From: Streptomyces sp. BK340
GTDB taxonomy: Bacteria; Actinomycetota; Actinomycetes; Streptomycetales; Streptomycetaceae
Direction of reading: 5' to 3'
Length of the DNA stretch: 64,000 nucleotides
Assembly: GCF_007827595.1 (NCBI RefSeq)
Contig: NZ_VISR01000038.1
Location: 26,870-90,869 of the forward strand
A program made the translations under genes and the position numbers. The notes under the pieces are model-generated. The model made no database searches and was not told the DNA's origin. It worked only from the letters and a program-made list of their open reading frames with translations. Of the stretch, positions 52,893 to 60,576 are shown one piece after another (positions within the stretch are counted from its first letter, which is position 1; every line of letters starts with the position of its first letter).

Positions 52893-52957
52893 TGCGGAGG
52901 CCTCCTGGTCTGACGCGACCTTCGAGGGGCACCACGGCGGTTGCCCCGACGGCCTCC

Positions 52958-53160
52958 CCCTCTGTCATCAAAACCTGAGAGCTTCACCGGGCGCCCGAGG
53001 GGCCCGGCTTTCACCGTCGGTGAGGGCGGGAGCCGTCGACACCCGCCCTGCTTTCCAGAGTGACCTCGTCCGTGCGGTACGTGAGCCTGAGAGATTCCGG
53101 GGAGGATTTGCTCCTTCGGCGCCTCCGAGGTGGTCGGAGGACTCTCCCGCACGGGGTCAG
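52958..53160 (-). promoter_or_regulatory. tandem glycine riboswitch
   Basis: On the minus strand two aptamers are visible. The first begins GCGGGAGAGTCCTCC and ends GGAATCTCTCAGGCTC with GGAGCAAATCCTCCCC inside. The second begins after CTGGAAAGCAGGGCGGG and ends GGTGAAGCTCTCAGGTTTTGATGACAGAGGG, quoted here only by its conserved core GCTCTCAGG. These are the gcvT-motif signatures. It lies 66 bases before gcvP and should turn expression on when glycine is high. Confidence 0.92.
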
Positions 53161-53278
53161 CAGCCGCTGCCAGGGTACCAGCGAGGTCAACGCATGGGCC
53201 CTCGAGTGGCCGCCTCCTTGAATGTGCTCTTTTGTAGTGCTTACGGATGAGTTGCGACCAAGTGGAGGGAGAGGGACC

Positions 53279-53650
53279 GTGCAGACCGAAATCGATCCGC
53301 GCAACCTGATCGGCCGCAAGGCGTTCGACCGCAATGGCACCAAGATCGGCACCATCGACGAGGTGTACCTCGACGACGCCACGGGCGTGCCCGAGTGGGC
53401 GGCCATACGCACCGGCCTGTTCTCCCGGGACGCCTTCGTCCCCCTGGAGCCCAGCGAACTGGTGGAGGGCGCCCTCCGGGTCCCCTTCGACCGCGCGCTC
53501 ATCAAGGACGCCCCCGACTTCGGCGTGGGCCGCCACCTCTCCCCCGAACAGGAACTCCAGCTCTACCACCACTACGGCCTGGACGCGGCCGCACCTCCCT
53601 CGGTACCGGACCACGACTTCGGCAAGCTGGCGGGCACGGAAGAGGTCTGA
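53279..53650 (+). CDS. PRC-barrel domain protein
   Basis: A 123-residue protein with one PRC-barrel. DPRNLIGRKAFDRNGTKIG and DEVYLDDATGVPEWAAIRTGLF are the strand signatures, followed by SRDAFVPLEPSELVEGAL and a C-terminal helix LSPEQELQLYHHYG. PRC-barrels occur in RNA-processing proteins and photosynthetic reaction centres; many actinobacterial copies are stress-induced with unknown partners. The GTG at 53279 follows GGAGGGAGAGGG. Its last 79 bases overlap the convergent dinB gene. Confidence 0.85.
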   Translation: MQTEIDPRNLIGRKAFDRNGTKIGTIDEVYLDDATGVPEWAAIRTGLFSRDAFVPLEPSELVEGALRVPFDRALIKDAPDFGVGRHLSPEQELQLYHHYGLDAAAPPSVPDHDFGKLAGTEEV

Positions 53651-55026
53651 TCCCCGGCCGGGAGCAGGTGGGCAACGTCGGTTCCCGCAACCAACGGCAA
53701 CGGCTCGGCCGGCTCCAGCGCAGGATCGTCGACGAAGAACGTACGGACCCGCCCCGGCTCGGACTGCGGTGTCTCGAAGCGGACAGTGACCCGCCCCAGG
53801 CCGCTGCCCTGCACCCAGCCGTGCCCGTACTCGGTGTGCCGCACGTCGTAGCCGGCGCGCCACTGCCGCTCGGCGGGCTCCAGGCGCTCCTCCGCGGCGT
53901 CGGGCAGGGCCTCCTCCGACGCCTCCGCTGCCGCGGCCGCGTCCCGCTCGCCGGCCGCGGCCTGCGCGAACAGGTCCTCCTGGGTGTAGTCGGCGAGCCC
54001 CGAGACACCCACGCCCAGCAGCCGTACCCCGCCCGTGGTGTCCACGGACTCCAGCAGCCGCGCGGCCGCCTCCCTGATCACCGCCGGATCGTCGGTGGGG
54101 CCGCGGAGCGTCTCGGAGCGGGTCAGCGTCGAGAAGTCGTACCGCCGGACCTTCAGCACGATGGTCCGCCCGGACAGCCCGGCCCCGCGCAGCCGCCCCA
54201 CGCACCGGTCGGCGAGCCGCTGCACCTCCAGTCCGACCCGCAGCCGGTCATGGATGTCCACGTCGTAGGTGTCCTCGACCGACACCGACTTGGTCTCCCG
54301 CTCGGCCACCACGGGCCGGTCGTCGTGCGCCAGCGCCATGGCGTACAGCGCGTGCCCGTGCGCCTTGCCGAGCATGCGGACGAGTTCGTCCTCACCCGCC
54401 TCGGCCAGCTCCTCGACGGTCGTGATCCCGGCCCGCCGCAGATGGTCCCCGGTCGCCGGCCCGACGCCGGGCAGCGTCCGCACCGACATGGGGCCCAGCA
54501 GCGCCCGCTCGGACCCGGGCTCGATCAGCACGAGCCCGTCGGGCTTGGCCTGCTCCGAGGCGATCTTCGCGAGCATCTTGGAGGCGGCCAGCCCCACCGA
54601 CCCGGTCAGCCCCGTGACCGTCCGGATGTCCGCCCGCAGCCTCGTCCCGGCCAGCCGCGCCGAGGCCTCGTCCCAGGCCGCTCCCCCGGCCTCCAGATCG
54701 ACGAACGCCTCGTCCAGGCTCAGCGGCTCCACCAGCGGCGACAGCGCCCGCAGCAGCGCCATGACCTGCTCGCTGACCGACTTGTACAGGGCGAAGCGCG
54801 GCACGAGGTACGCGGCGTTCGGCGCCAGCCTGCGGGCCTGGGCCATCGGCATCGCCGAGTGGACCCCGAAGACCCGGGCCTCGTACGACGCGGTGGCCAC
54901 CACTCCGCGCGGTCCGAGTCCGCCCACGACGACGGCCTTCCCGCGCAGGCTCGGCTTGGACGCCTGCTCCGCCGAGGCGAAGAAGGCATCCATGTCGAGA
55001 TGCAGGATCGTGGGCGCGTTTCTCAC
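53572..55026 (-). CDS. dinB: DNA polymerase IV
   Basis: A 484-residue Y-family polymerase for translesion synthesis. HLDMDAFFASAEQ with the catalytic Asp residues is at about residue 8, YEARVFGVHSAMPM follows, and SLDEAFVDL carries the second acidic pair. TLPGVGPATGDHLRRAGI is the thumb HhH. The C-terminal 110 residues, after the little-finger domain (QEDLFAQ), form an extension typical of Streptomyces copies, with VTVRFETPQSEPGRVRTFFV. I chose GTG 55026; another at 55056 is possible. Confidence 0.92.
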   Translation of the reverse strand: MRNAPTILHLDMDAFFASAEQASKPSLRGKAVVVGGLGPRGVVATASYEARVFGVHSAMPMAQARRLAPNAAYLVPRFALYKSVSEQVMALLRALSPLVEPLSLDEAFVDLEAGGAAWDEASARLAGTRLRADIRTVTGLTGSVGLAASKMLAKIASEQAKPDGLVLIEPGSERALLGPMSVRTLPGVGPATGDHLRRAGITTVEELAEAGEDELVRMLGKAHGHALYAMALAHDDRPVVAERETKSVSVEDTYDVDIHDRLRVGLEVQRLADRCVGRLRGAGLSGRTIVLKVRRYDFSTLTRSETLRGPTDDPAVIREAAARLLESVDTTGGVRLLGVGVSGLADYTQEDLFAQAAAGERDAAAAAEASEEALPDAAEERLEPAERQWRAGYDVRHTEYGHGWVQGSGLGRVTVRFETPQSEPGRVRTFFVDDPALEPAEPLPLVAGTDVAHLLPAGDQTSSVPASLPKSWSGTEGGAAASRP

Positions 55027-55078
55027 ATCTCCGATGCTGCACCACGCCACTGACAACGCGGGCCCCGAAGGGGCGCCG

Positions 55079-55759
55079 TCAGACCGCCCGGTTGCGGCGC
55101 CTGGCCAGCTCGTCCGCCGGGTTGTTCCCGAGCAGGGTCTCCCCGGTGTCGATGCGCTCGCCGTGCAGCTGGGAGAGCGCGCTTTCCACGTCCCGCCAGA
55201 CCACGCCGACGGCGATGCCGAAGATCCCCTGACCGCCCTGGAGCAGGGCGTGGACCTCGTCGGGCGAGGTGCACTCGTAGACCGTGGCGCCGTCGCTCAT
55301 GAGCGTCATCCGCTCCAGGTCACGGAAACCGCGTTCCCGGAGGTGCTGGACGGCAGTACGGATGTTCTGCAGCGAGACCCCGGTGTCCAGGAACCGCTTG
55401 ACGATCTTCAGTACGACGACGTCACGGAAGCTGTACAGGCGCTGCGTGCCCGAGCCGTACGCGGGCCGCACGCTCGGCTCGACGAGGCCGGTGCGGGCCC
55501 AGTAGTCGAGCTGCCGATAGGTGATTCCGGCGGCCGCGCAGGCGGTGGGCCCGCGATAGCCGATCTCTTCGGACGCCATGGACGTCGCCCCTCCGCCGTC
55601 GGGCACCACCGTCGGTCGCTGTGAGGCGTGGTCGACCGCGCTGCCGGGCTGGGGGTATCCCCTGTCCGAACGCGGCTGAGAACCCGGGGGAGGGTACGGA
55701 CCGCTCTCCCCGAGTCGTCCGGGGGCACCCCCAGCCGTACCGTCGCCGCTGATTCTCAC
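55079..55759 (-). CDS. MerR-family transcriptional regulator
   Basis: 226 residues. A disordered Gly/Pro-rich N-terminal tail of about 65 residues precedes the MerR HTH: YRGPTACAAAGITYRQLDYW, then RTGLVEPSVRPAYGSGTQRLY. A dimer helix follows with VLKIVKRFLDTGVSLQNIR. It corresponds in position and type to Rv1830 of mycobacteria. It lies downstream of DUF151 and the FtsR-type gene in the conserved neighbourhood. The GTG at 55759 follows GGAGG. Confidence 0.9.
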   Translation of the reverse strand: MRISGDGTAGGAPGRLGESGPYPPPGSQPRSDRGYPQPGSAVDHASQRPTVVPDGGGATSMASEEIGYRGPTACAAAGITYRQLDYWARTGLVEPSVRPAYGSGTQRLYSFRDVVVLKIVKRFLDTGVSLQNIRTAVQHLRERGFRDLERMTLMSDGATVYECTSPDEVHALLQGGQGIFGIAVGVVWRDVESALSQLHGERIDTGETLLGNNPADELARRRNRAV

Positions 55760-56021
55760 GCCGACCTCCGTCCTTGACCTGCCTTCTCGACGGTAGGCAG
55801 TCACCAGGGGTGCGTCAACGATCGCCACACTCGGCACGCCGAGTGATAATCACCCTAGGAGTGGTTTCCCGTGTCCCACCGCGGGGAAAGGCTAGCCGAA
55901 TGCTCCGGCGACGGGCCGTAGGACGCTCTCAATGGCCGGTGGCAATTGCCACGGCGCCGGGCCCTGCGAGCCGCCGACCGGCCGGTCACGGACCCTGCGG
56001 GACGCCCGGCCGGCCCCCGTC

Positions 56022-56495
56022 TCACTGGCTGCTGGTGCCGAAGTCCTCGGGCGAGATCTGGTCGAGGAACTCGCGGAACTTCTCCACCTCGTCCTCCTGC
56101 TCGTCCGGGATCGCGATGCCGGCGTCGTCCAGCACCGTGTCACTGCCGTAGATCGGCGTTCCGGTGCGCAGCGCGAGCGCTATGGCGTCCGAGGGACGCG
56201 CGCTCACCTCGACCCCGCTGGCGAAGACCAGCTCCGCGTAGAAGACGCCCTCACGCAGATCCGTGATGCGTACTTCGGTCAGCTCCTGGCCGACGGCCTC
56301 CAGCACGTCCTTGAACAGGTCGTGGGTAAGCGGTCGCGCGGGGGCCATGCCCTGCTGGGCGAAGGCGATCGCCGTCGCCTCCCCCGGCCCGATCCAGATG
56401 GGGAGGTAACGGTCGCCCCCCACTTCGCGCAGGAGCACGATCGGTTGGTTGGAGGGCATTTCCACCCGGACACCTACGACATCGAGCTCGTTCAC
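56022..56495 (-). CDS. DUF151 bifunctional nuclease-like protein
   Basis: A 157-residue DUF151 protein. MNELDVVGVRVEMPSNQPIV at the start, LPIWIGPGEATAIAFAQQG, THDLFKDVLEAVGQEL and RPSDAIALALRTGTPIY are the family signatures. Relatives show DNase and RNase activity in plants and bacteria. It matches Rv1829 in the conserved neighbourhood. It lies between two MerR regulator genes on the same strand with a clear gap on each side. Confidence 0.88.
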   Translation of the reverse strand: MNELDVVGVRVEMPSNQPIVLLREVGGDRYLPIWIGPGEATAIAFAQQGMAPARPLTHDLFKDVLEAVGQELTEVRITDLREGVFYAELVFASGVEVSARPSDAIALALRTGTPIYGSDTVLDDAGIAIPDEQEDEVEKFREFLDQISPEDFGTSSQ

Positions 56496-56579
56496 ACAGC
56501 AACCCTAGGCCGTGCCCGGGACGTTTGGGTAGTCGGGCCGGGAACAGGTGCCCGATCCGGCCCCCGGAACCCACGCCGC

Positions 56580-57317
56580 TCAGGGCAGCCGGACACCCAG
56601 AGCGATCTGCACCAGCGCGGCGTGCAGCTTCACCGTGAGCGCCGCCAGCTCCTTCGCCCGGGCCTCGGCGTGAGCCCTGGTCTGCGGGTTGCGGTGGCGC
56701 TTGAGAGGAGCCACCACCTGGTCCACGAGTCCCGCCTCGCGGTCGGCGGCGGCCTTCATCACCCGAAGGTGGCGCGGCTCGATCCCGAACCGGCCCAGCT
56801 CGGCGATCAGCGAGGCCACGGTGACGGCCTCGGAGTCGTACGCCCCGTCCTCCAGTGGGGCGATGAGCCCGTACGACTCCCACTCCTCGAGGTCGCCCTC
56901 GGCGATGTCGGCGGCCGCCAGCAGCGCGGCCCGCCCGATCCGGGCGACCGCGGGCCGCTCGAGCGGCTCCAGCACGTCCTCACCGGTGCGCTGGCGCCCG
57001 ACCAGGGGCAGCTGGACGGCCTCGCCCCGCCCCATGGCGTCCAGGTGCTCGCGGATCACCTTGAGCGGCAGATAATGGTCCCGCTGCATCCTGAGGACAT
57101 GAGCGAGGCGCTCGACGTCACCGGCACTGAACTTCCGGTACCCCGAAGGGGTCCGCTGCGGCTCGACGAGGCCCTCCGACTCCAGGAAGCGGATCTTGGA
57201 GATGGTGACCTCGGGGAACTCGTCACGCAGCGCGTTCAGCACCGCGCCGATGCTCATCAGCCCACTGCCCGCGGCGGCGGTACCGCTTCGGGCACCGCCG
57301 CTCGGTGTTTGAAGCAT
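56580..57317 (-). CDS. ftsR: MerR-family regulator of the FtsR type
   Basis: A 245-residue MerR-type regulator. LMSIGAVLNALRDEFPEVTIS with ISKIRFLESEGLVEPQRTPSG, quoted in two pieces, is the FtsR HTH. The rest is a long helical domain including LRMQRDHYLPLKVIREHLDAM. Its Corynebacterium homologue FtsR activates ftsZ. It lies 39 bases downstream of the GarA-like FHA gene, the same order as in mycobacteria (Rv1828 after garA). Confidence 0.9.
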   Translation of the reverse strand: MLQTPSGGARSGTAAAGSGLMSIGAVLNALRDEFPEVTISKIRFLESEGLVEPQRTPSGYRKFSAGDVERLAHVLRMQRDHYLPLKVIREHLDAMGRGEAVQLPLVGRQRTGEDVLEPLERPAVARIGRAALLAAADIAEGDLEEWESYGLIAPLEDGAYDSEAVTVASLIAELGRFGIEPRHLRVMKAAADREAGLVDQVVAPLKRHRNPQTRAHAEARAKELAALTVKLHAALVQIALGVRLP

Positions 57318-57356
57318 GGACCTTCCCTGGGATCCCCCCGGACGGAGTCCGGGGGG

Positions 57357-58172
57357 TCAGATGCCCTGCCGGCTCGAGTAGAAGACCAGCCGGTACTTGC
57401 CGATCTGCACCTCGTCACCGTTCGACAGAGCGACCTGGTCGATCCGCTCGCGGTTGACGTACGTGCCGTTCAGGCTGCCCACGTCGGCCACCGTGAACGA
57501 ACCGTCCGGGGAGCGCCGGAACTCCACGTGCCGGCGGGACACCGTCACGTCGTCCAGGAAGATGTCGCTCTGCGGGTGACGGCCGGCCGTGGTCAGGTCG
57601 CTGTCCAGCAGGAAGCGGCTGCCCGAGTTCGGACCCCGGCGCACCACCAGCAGCGCCGAGCCCATCGGCAGCGCGTCGACCGCGGCCTGCGCCTCGGGCG
57701 AGAGCATCGGCATGGCCGTCTGGCCGGTCACCTCGGCGTCGTAGGCCTCGAGACCGGAGATGGAGATCGTGGACGTGGTCTCGGACGCGCGCTCCGGCGC
57801 CACACCGGGCCGCAGCGGCGCACCGCAGTTGGAACAGAAGCGGGCGTTCTCCGCGTTGCGGTTACCGCACCTCGTACAGACCAGGACCGACATGGACGGA
57901 TCCTCCGCGGGGGCGTTGGACGCATACGGGTCGGGGGCAAACCCTCCACCCGCACTTGAGGTTGACGGTTGCCCGAAACCTATGCCGCCGGACTGGGCAG
58001 GGTCAACAGACGCCGCGCCCTGACCTCCGGAAATGTCACCGCCCGGACCAGCGACCTGGTCCCGGAACAGCGGGCGCTGGCCCTCTGCGTCAGGCTGTGC
58101 GCGATGACGAGCGGTCGCGTTGTCGCTGCCCTCTCGCGCGCTCTTGCCGAACAACTTCGCAAACAACTTCAC
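57357..58172 (-). CDS. GarA/OdhI-like FHA-domain protein with zinc ribbon
   Basis: A 271-residue protein. An N-terminal tail of about 95 residues is followed by a zinc ribbon CTRCGNRNAENARFCSNCGAP, shown here only by its Cys pairs CxxC and CxxC. Then comes the phospho-acceptor motif ETTST, then the FHA domain at about 180-271 with RGPNSGSRFLLDSD, GRHPQSDIFLDDVTVSRRH and SLNGTYVNRERI. GarA regulates 2-oxoglutarate dehydrogenase after phosphorylation by Ser/Thr kinases. GTG start with AAGGGGA upstream. Confidence 0.92.
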   Translation of the reverse strand: MKLFAKLFGKSAREGSDNATARHRAQPDAEGQRPLFRDQVAGPGGDISGGQGAASVDPAQSGGIGFGQPSTSSAGGGFAPDPYASNAPAEDPSMSVLVCTRCGNRNAENARFCSNCGAPLRPGVAPERASETTSTISISGLEAYDAEVTGQTAMPMLSPEAQAAVDALPMGSALLVVRRGPNSGSRFLLDSDLTTAGRHPQSDIFLDDVTVSRRHVEFRRSPDGSFTVADVGSLNGTYVNRERIDQVALSNGDEVQIGKYRLVFYSSRQGI

Positions 58173-58362
58173 GGGCGATTCCCCTTGACCGAAACAGACC
58201 CGCCCGTGGGGCAGGACGAACCCTGATTGCCTACACCGGCCGACCCGGACACCCTCACAACGTCCGTATCCACCAGACAGTTTCCACCACGCGCCACCCC
58301 TTCGGTGCGCCGACCCCCCGCAACCTCATGCCCCTGCCGGACGTCCCCCATGCACCACCGGT

Positions 58363-59199
58363 TCACTGGGAGGACGACCGAGCGTAGTCAGGCTGCTTCG
58401 CCTGTCGCAAGGCGTCCACGACGATCTTGCTCGATCGCTCGACGGTCGCCGTGGCCTGCTCCTTCTCCAGCGTCTGCACCACGCCTCCAGGAATGTTCAG
58501 CGCCGGCTCGAGATCCTGCGGCTTGCCGATGACCTTGAAACGATAGGGAGCGTTGATCTTGTTCCCGTCGACGCTCACGGTCTTCCCGGAGTCGGTGAAG
58601 TAGCTGCCCGCGACCACCCGTACTCCGTTGACCTCGATCGCCTCCGCGCCGGCCGCGCGCAACTCCTGGATCGTGTCGAGCAGCATGTCCGCCTTGACCG
58701 TCCCCTTCGTGTCCTCGATCGTCATGGTGATGCCGGGACCCTGCGCGGCCACGGTGCCCGCCAGAATGCCGAGTTGTCTCTCCTTCTCGGCGGTCTGCCG
58801 GCGCGCCTCCGCGGCCTGGTCGGAACTGCTCTGCAGCTCCTGGCGCTGCTTCTCGAGTCCCTGCTTCTCGTCCTCAAGACGCTGAGTACGGTCATCCAGT
58901 TCATCGAGGATGCGAACAAGATCTTCCTGACGGGCCCCGCGCAGCGCGCTGTCGCTGTCGCTGTTCGACGCCACCTGCACCGCCAGACCGAAACCGAGGC
59001 CGAACAGCAGCAGCGCGACGATGAGTTGGGCCCGGGTCACCCGCGGCGGCCACAGCCCCTTGACCAGCCGCTGGCGCCCGGTGAGCTGCGGCTCGGCACT
59101 CTCGGCGGGCACCTGTTCGGGCTCGGCCGCAGGGGCCGGCACCTCGTCGGGCAGTTCCTTGCGCAGCCTGTTCTCCGGCTGCTCTTCCTGGTTGCTCAT
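58363..59199 (-). CDS. DUF881-family membrane protein (downstream copy)
   Basis: A 278-residue DUF881 protein. A cytosolic Glu/Pro-rich stretch of about 65 residues precedes one membrane helix (AQLIVALLLFGLGFGLAVQV) and a coiled coil (residues 85-145). The extracellular DUF881 domain follows, with GPGITMTIEDTKG and INAPYRFKVIGKPQDLEPAL. A GTG at 59208 overlapping the small basic gene is also possible; ATG 59199 is preferred. Function of the family is unknown; it lies next to divisome genes in many actinobacteria. Confidence 0.9.
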   Translation of the reverse strand: MSNQEEQPENRLRKELPDEVPAPAAEPEQVPAESAEPQLTGRQRLVKGLWPPRVTRAQLIVALLLFGLGFGLAVQVASNSDSDSALRGARQEDLVRILDELDDRTQRLEDEKQGLEKQRQELQSSSDQAAEARRQTAEKERQLGILAGTVAAQGPGITMTIEDTKGTVKADMLLDTIQELRAAGAEAIEVNGVRVVAGSYFTDSGKTVSVDGNKINAPYRFKVIGKPQDLEPALNIPGGVVQTLEKEQATATVERSSKIVVDALRQAKQPDYARSSSQ

Positions 59200-59204
59200 C
59201 CGCC

Positions 59205-59537
59205 TCACGCCCGGAAGACGTGCCGCCGGATCGCCGCGGCGTTCGAGAAGATCCGAATACCGAGAACGACCACCACACCCGTGGACAGCTGGGCACCCAC
59301 GCCCAACTTGTCGCCCAGGAAAACGATCAGCGCGGCCACGACCACGTTCGACAGGAACGACACCACGAAGACCTTGTCGTCGAAGATGCCGTCCAGCATG
59401 GCCCGCAGACCACCGAACACGGCGTCCAGCGCCGCCACGACGGCGATCGGCAGATAAGGCTCGACGACCGCCGGAACCTCCGGCCGGACCAACAGGCCGG
59501 CCACGACTCCCACGACGAGGCCCAGTACGGCGATCAC
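59205..59537 (-). CDS. sbp: small basic membrane protein (DUF1290)
   Basis: A 110-residue small basic protein with three membrane helices: MIAVLGLVVGVVAGLLV, LPIAVVAALDAVFGGLRAML and VSFLSNVVVAALIVFLG. It ends in RIFSNAAAIRRHVFRA. The family name comes from Bacillus Sbp next to ftsZ. Its GTG overlaps the upstream DUF881 stop, and its stop lies by the downstream DUF881 start, so all three are coupled. In mycobacteria it is Rv1824. Confidence 0.92.
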   Translation of the reverse strand: MIAVLGLVVGVVAGLLVRPEVPAVVEPYLPIAVVAALDAVFGGLRAMLDGIFDDKVFVVSFLSNVVVAALIVFLGDKLGVGAQLSTGVVVVLGIRIFSNAAAIRRHVFRA

Positions 59538-60448
59538 GATGTGCCCTTCTCAGTCTTCTCGGCGTTCGGCTGTGCTGTGCGTACGATCACACTCGGTGCG
59601 GCGGGCAACCGGACGTCACCCTGTGTGGAGATGGTGGCGCGGATGCCGAAATTCTGCTCCAGGGCATGCAGATACAGCCCGTCCGCGCTGTTCTGGAACC
59701 CGGTGCTCAGCTGCTCTCCGTCCCCCACCGCCAGCACCGTGTACGGCGGCACCAGCGGCCTGTTGTCGACCAGTATCGCGTCACCCGCGGCTCTGATCGC
59801 GGACAGGGCCGTCAGCCGCTGTCCGTTGATCGAGACGGCCTCCGCCCCCGAGGCCCACAGCCCGTTGACCACGCGCTGCATGTCCCGGTCGCGCAGCCGC
59901 CCGGTGTCGGAGAATCCGGAGGTCTCACGCGGATTGTTGGCGCCGTCGCCGCCGGTGCTGGCCTCCTTGGCGTCGTCGACCACGAGCTTCACACCGGGAC
60001 CGTGCACCGCGGTGGCGCCCGACAGAATGCCCACCAGGTCCGCCCCGGAACCGCCGCCGCTCTGCTTCAGCGCCGCCCGCTGGCGGCCGCTGACGTCGTC
60101 GCGCAGCTTGTCGACATCGCCTTCCAGGCTGTCCGCGGCCGCGGTCTCGCGGTCGATGCGGTCGATCAGCTCCTGGCGCTCCTTGGCCACCACGGGCGCC
60201 GCCACCCGCGCCTGGGCCGCTCCGACGGTCACGACCAGCGCCGCGAGCACCAGTCCGGCCGCCAGGCCCAGCTTCGCCCTGAGGGTCTTCGGCAGCCCGC
60301 CTTCGATGCCCTGGGACCTCTTCCGGGCGGCGGCCTCGGCGTACCCGTCGTCGAGGCTGTGGTCCATGACGTTGGTGATCAACGACATGGAAGCGTCCGG
60401 ACGCCGCGCCCGAGGGGGGCTGCTCCGAACGGGGGGTTGCTGCGGCAT
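59534..60448 (-). CDS. DUF881-family membrane protein (upstream copy)
   Basis: A 304-residue DUF881 protein with the same plan as its paralogue at 58363. A polar start and the segment DASMSLITNVMDHSLDDGYA precede one membrane helix (LAAGLVLAALVVTVGAAQARV), a coiled coil at about 105-145 and the extracellular domain with GPGVKLVVDDAKEAS and DNRPLVPPYTVLAVGDG. Identity between the two copies is modest, so the duplication is old. It is the first gene of the DUF881-sbp-DUF881 operon. Confidence 0.9.
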   Translation of the reverse strand: MPQQPPVRSSPPRARRPDASMSLITNVMDHSLDDGYAEAAARKRSQGIEGGLPKTLRAKLGLAAGLVLAALVVTVGAAQARVAAPVVAKERQELIDRIDRETAAADSLEGDVDKLRDDVSGRQRAALKQSGGGSGADLVGILSGATAVHGPGVKLVVDDAKEASTGGDGANNPRETSGFSDTGRLRDRDMQRVVNGLWASGAEAVSINGQRLTALSAIRAAGDAILVDNRPLVPPYTVLAVGDGEQLSTGFQNSADGLYLHALEQNFGIRATISTQGDVRLPAAPSVIVRTAQPNAEKTEKGTS

Positions 60449-60497
60449 GCCGCACATCGTCGCATGTCGCGCGCAGTACCTCCGAATGGCCCCACCG

Positions 60498-60539
60498 GCG
60501 TGCCGGACAGGCCCCCTAGGGGACACTTGTCCGGCACGC
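60498..60539 (-). terminator. hairpin terminator after the ManC-like gene
   Basis: GCGTGCCGGACA and TGTCCGGCACGC pair perfectly (12 bp) around an 18-base loop, 38 bases past the stop codon. It separates the ManC-like gene from the DUF881 operon. Confidence 0.75.
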
Positions 60540-60576
60540 GCGTGTGCTGTGGCTTTTGCCGCCCGGAGCTGCCGGT

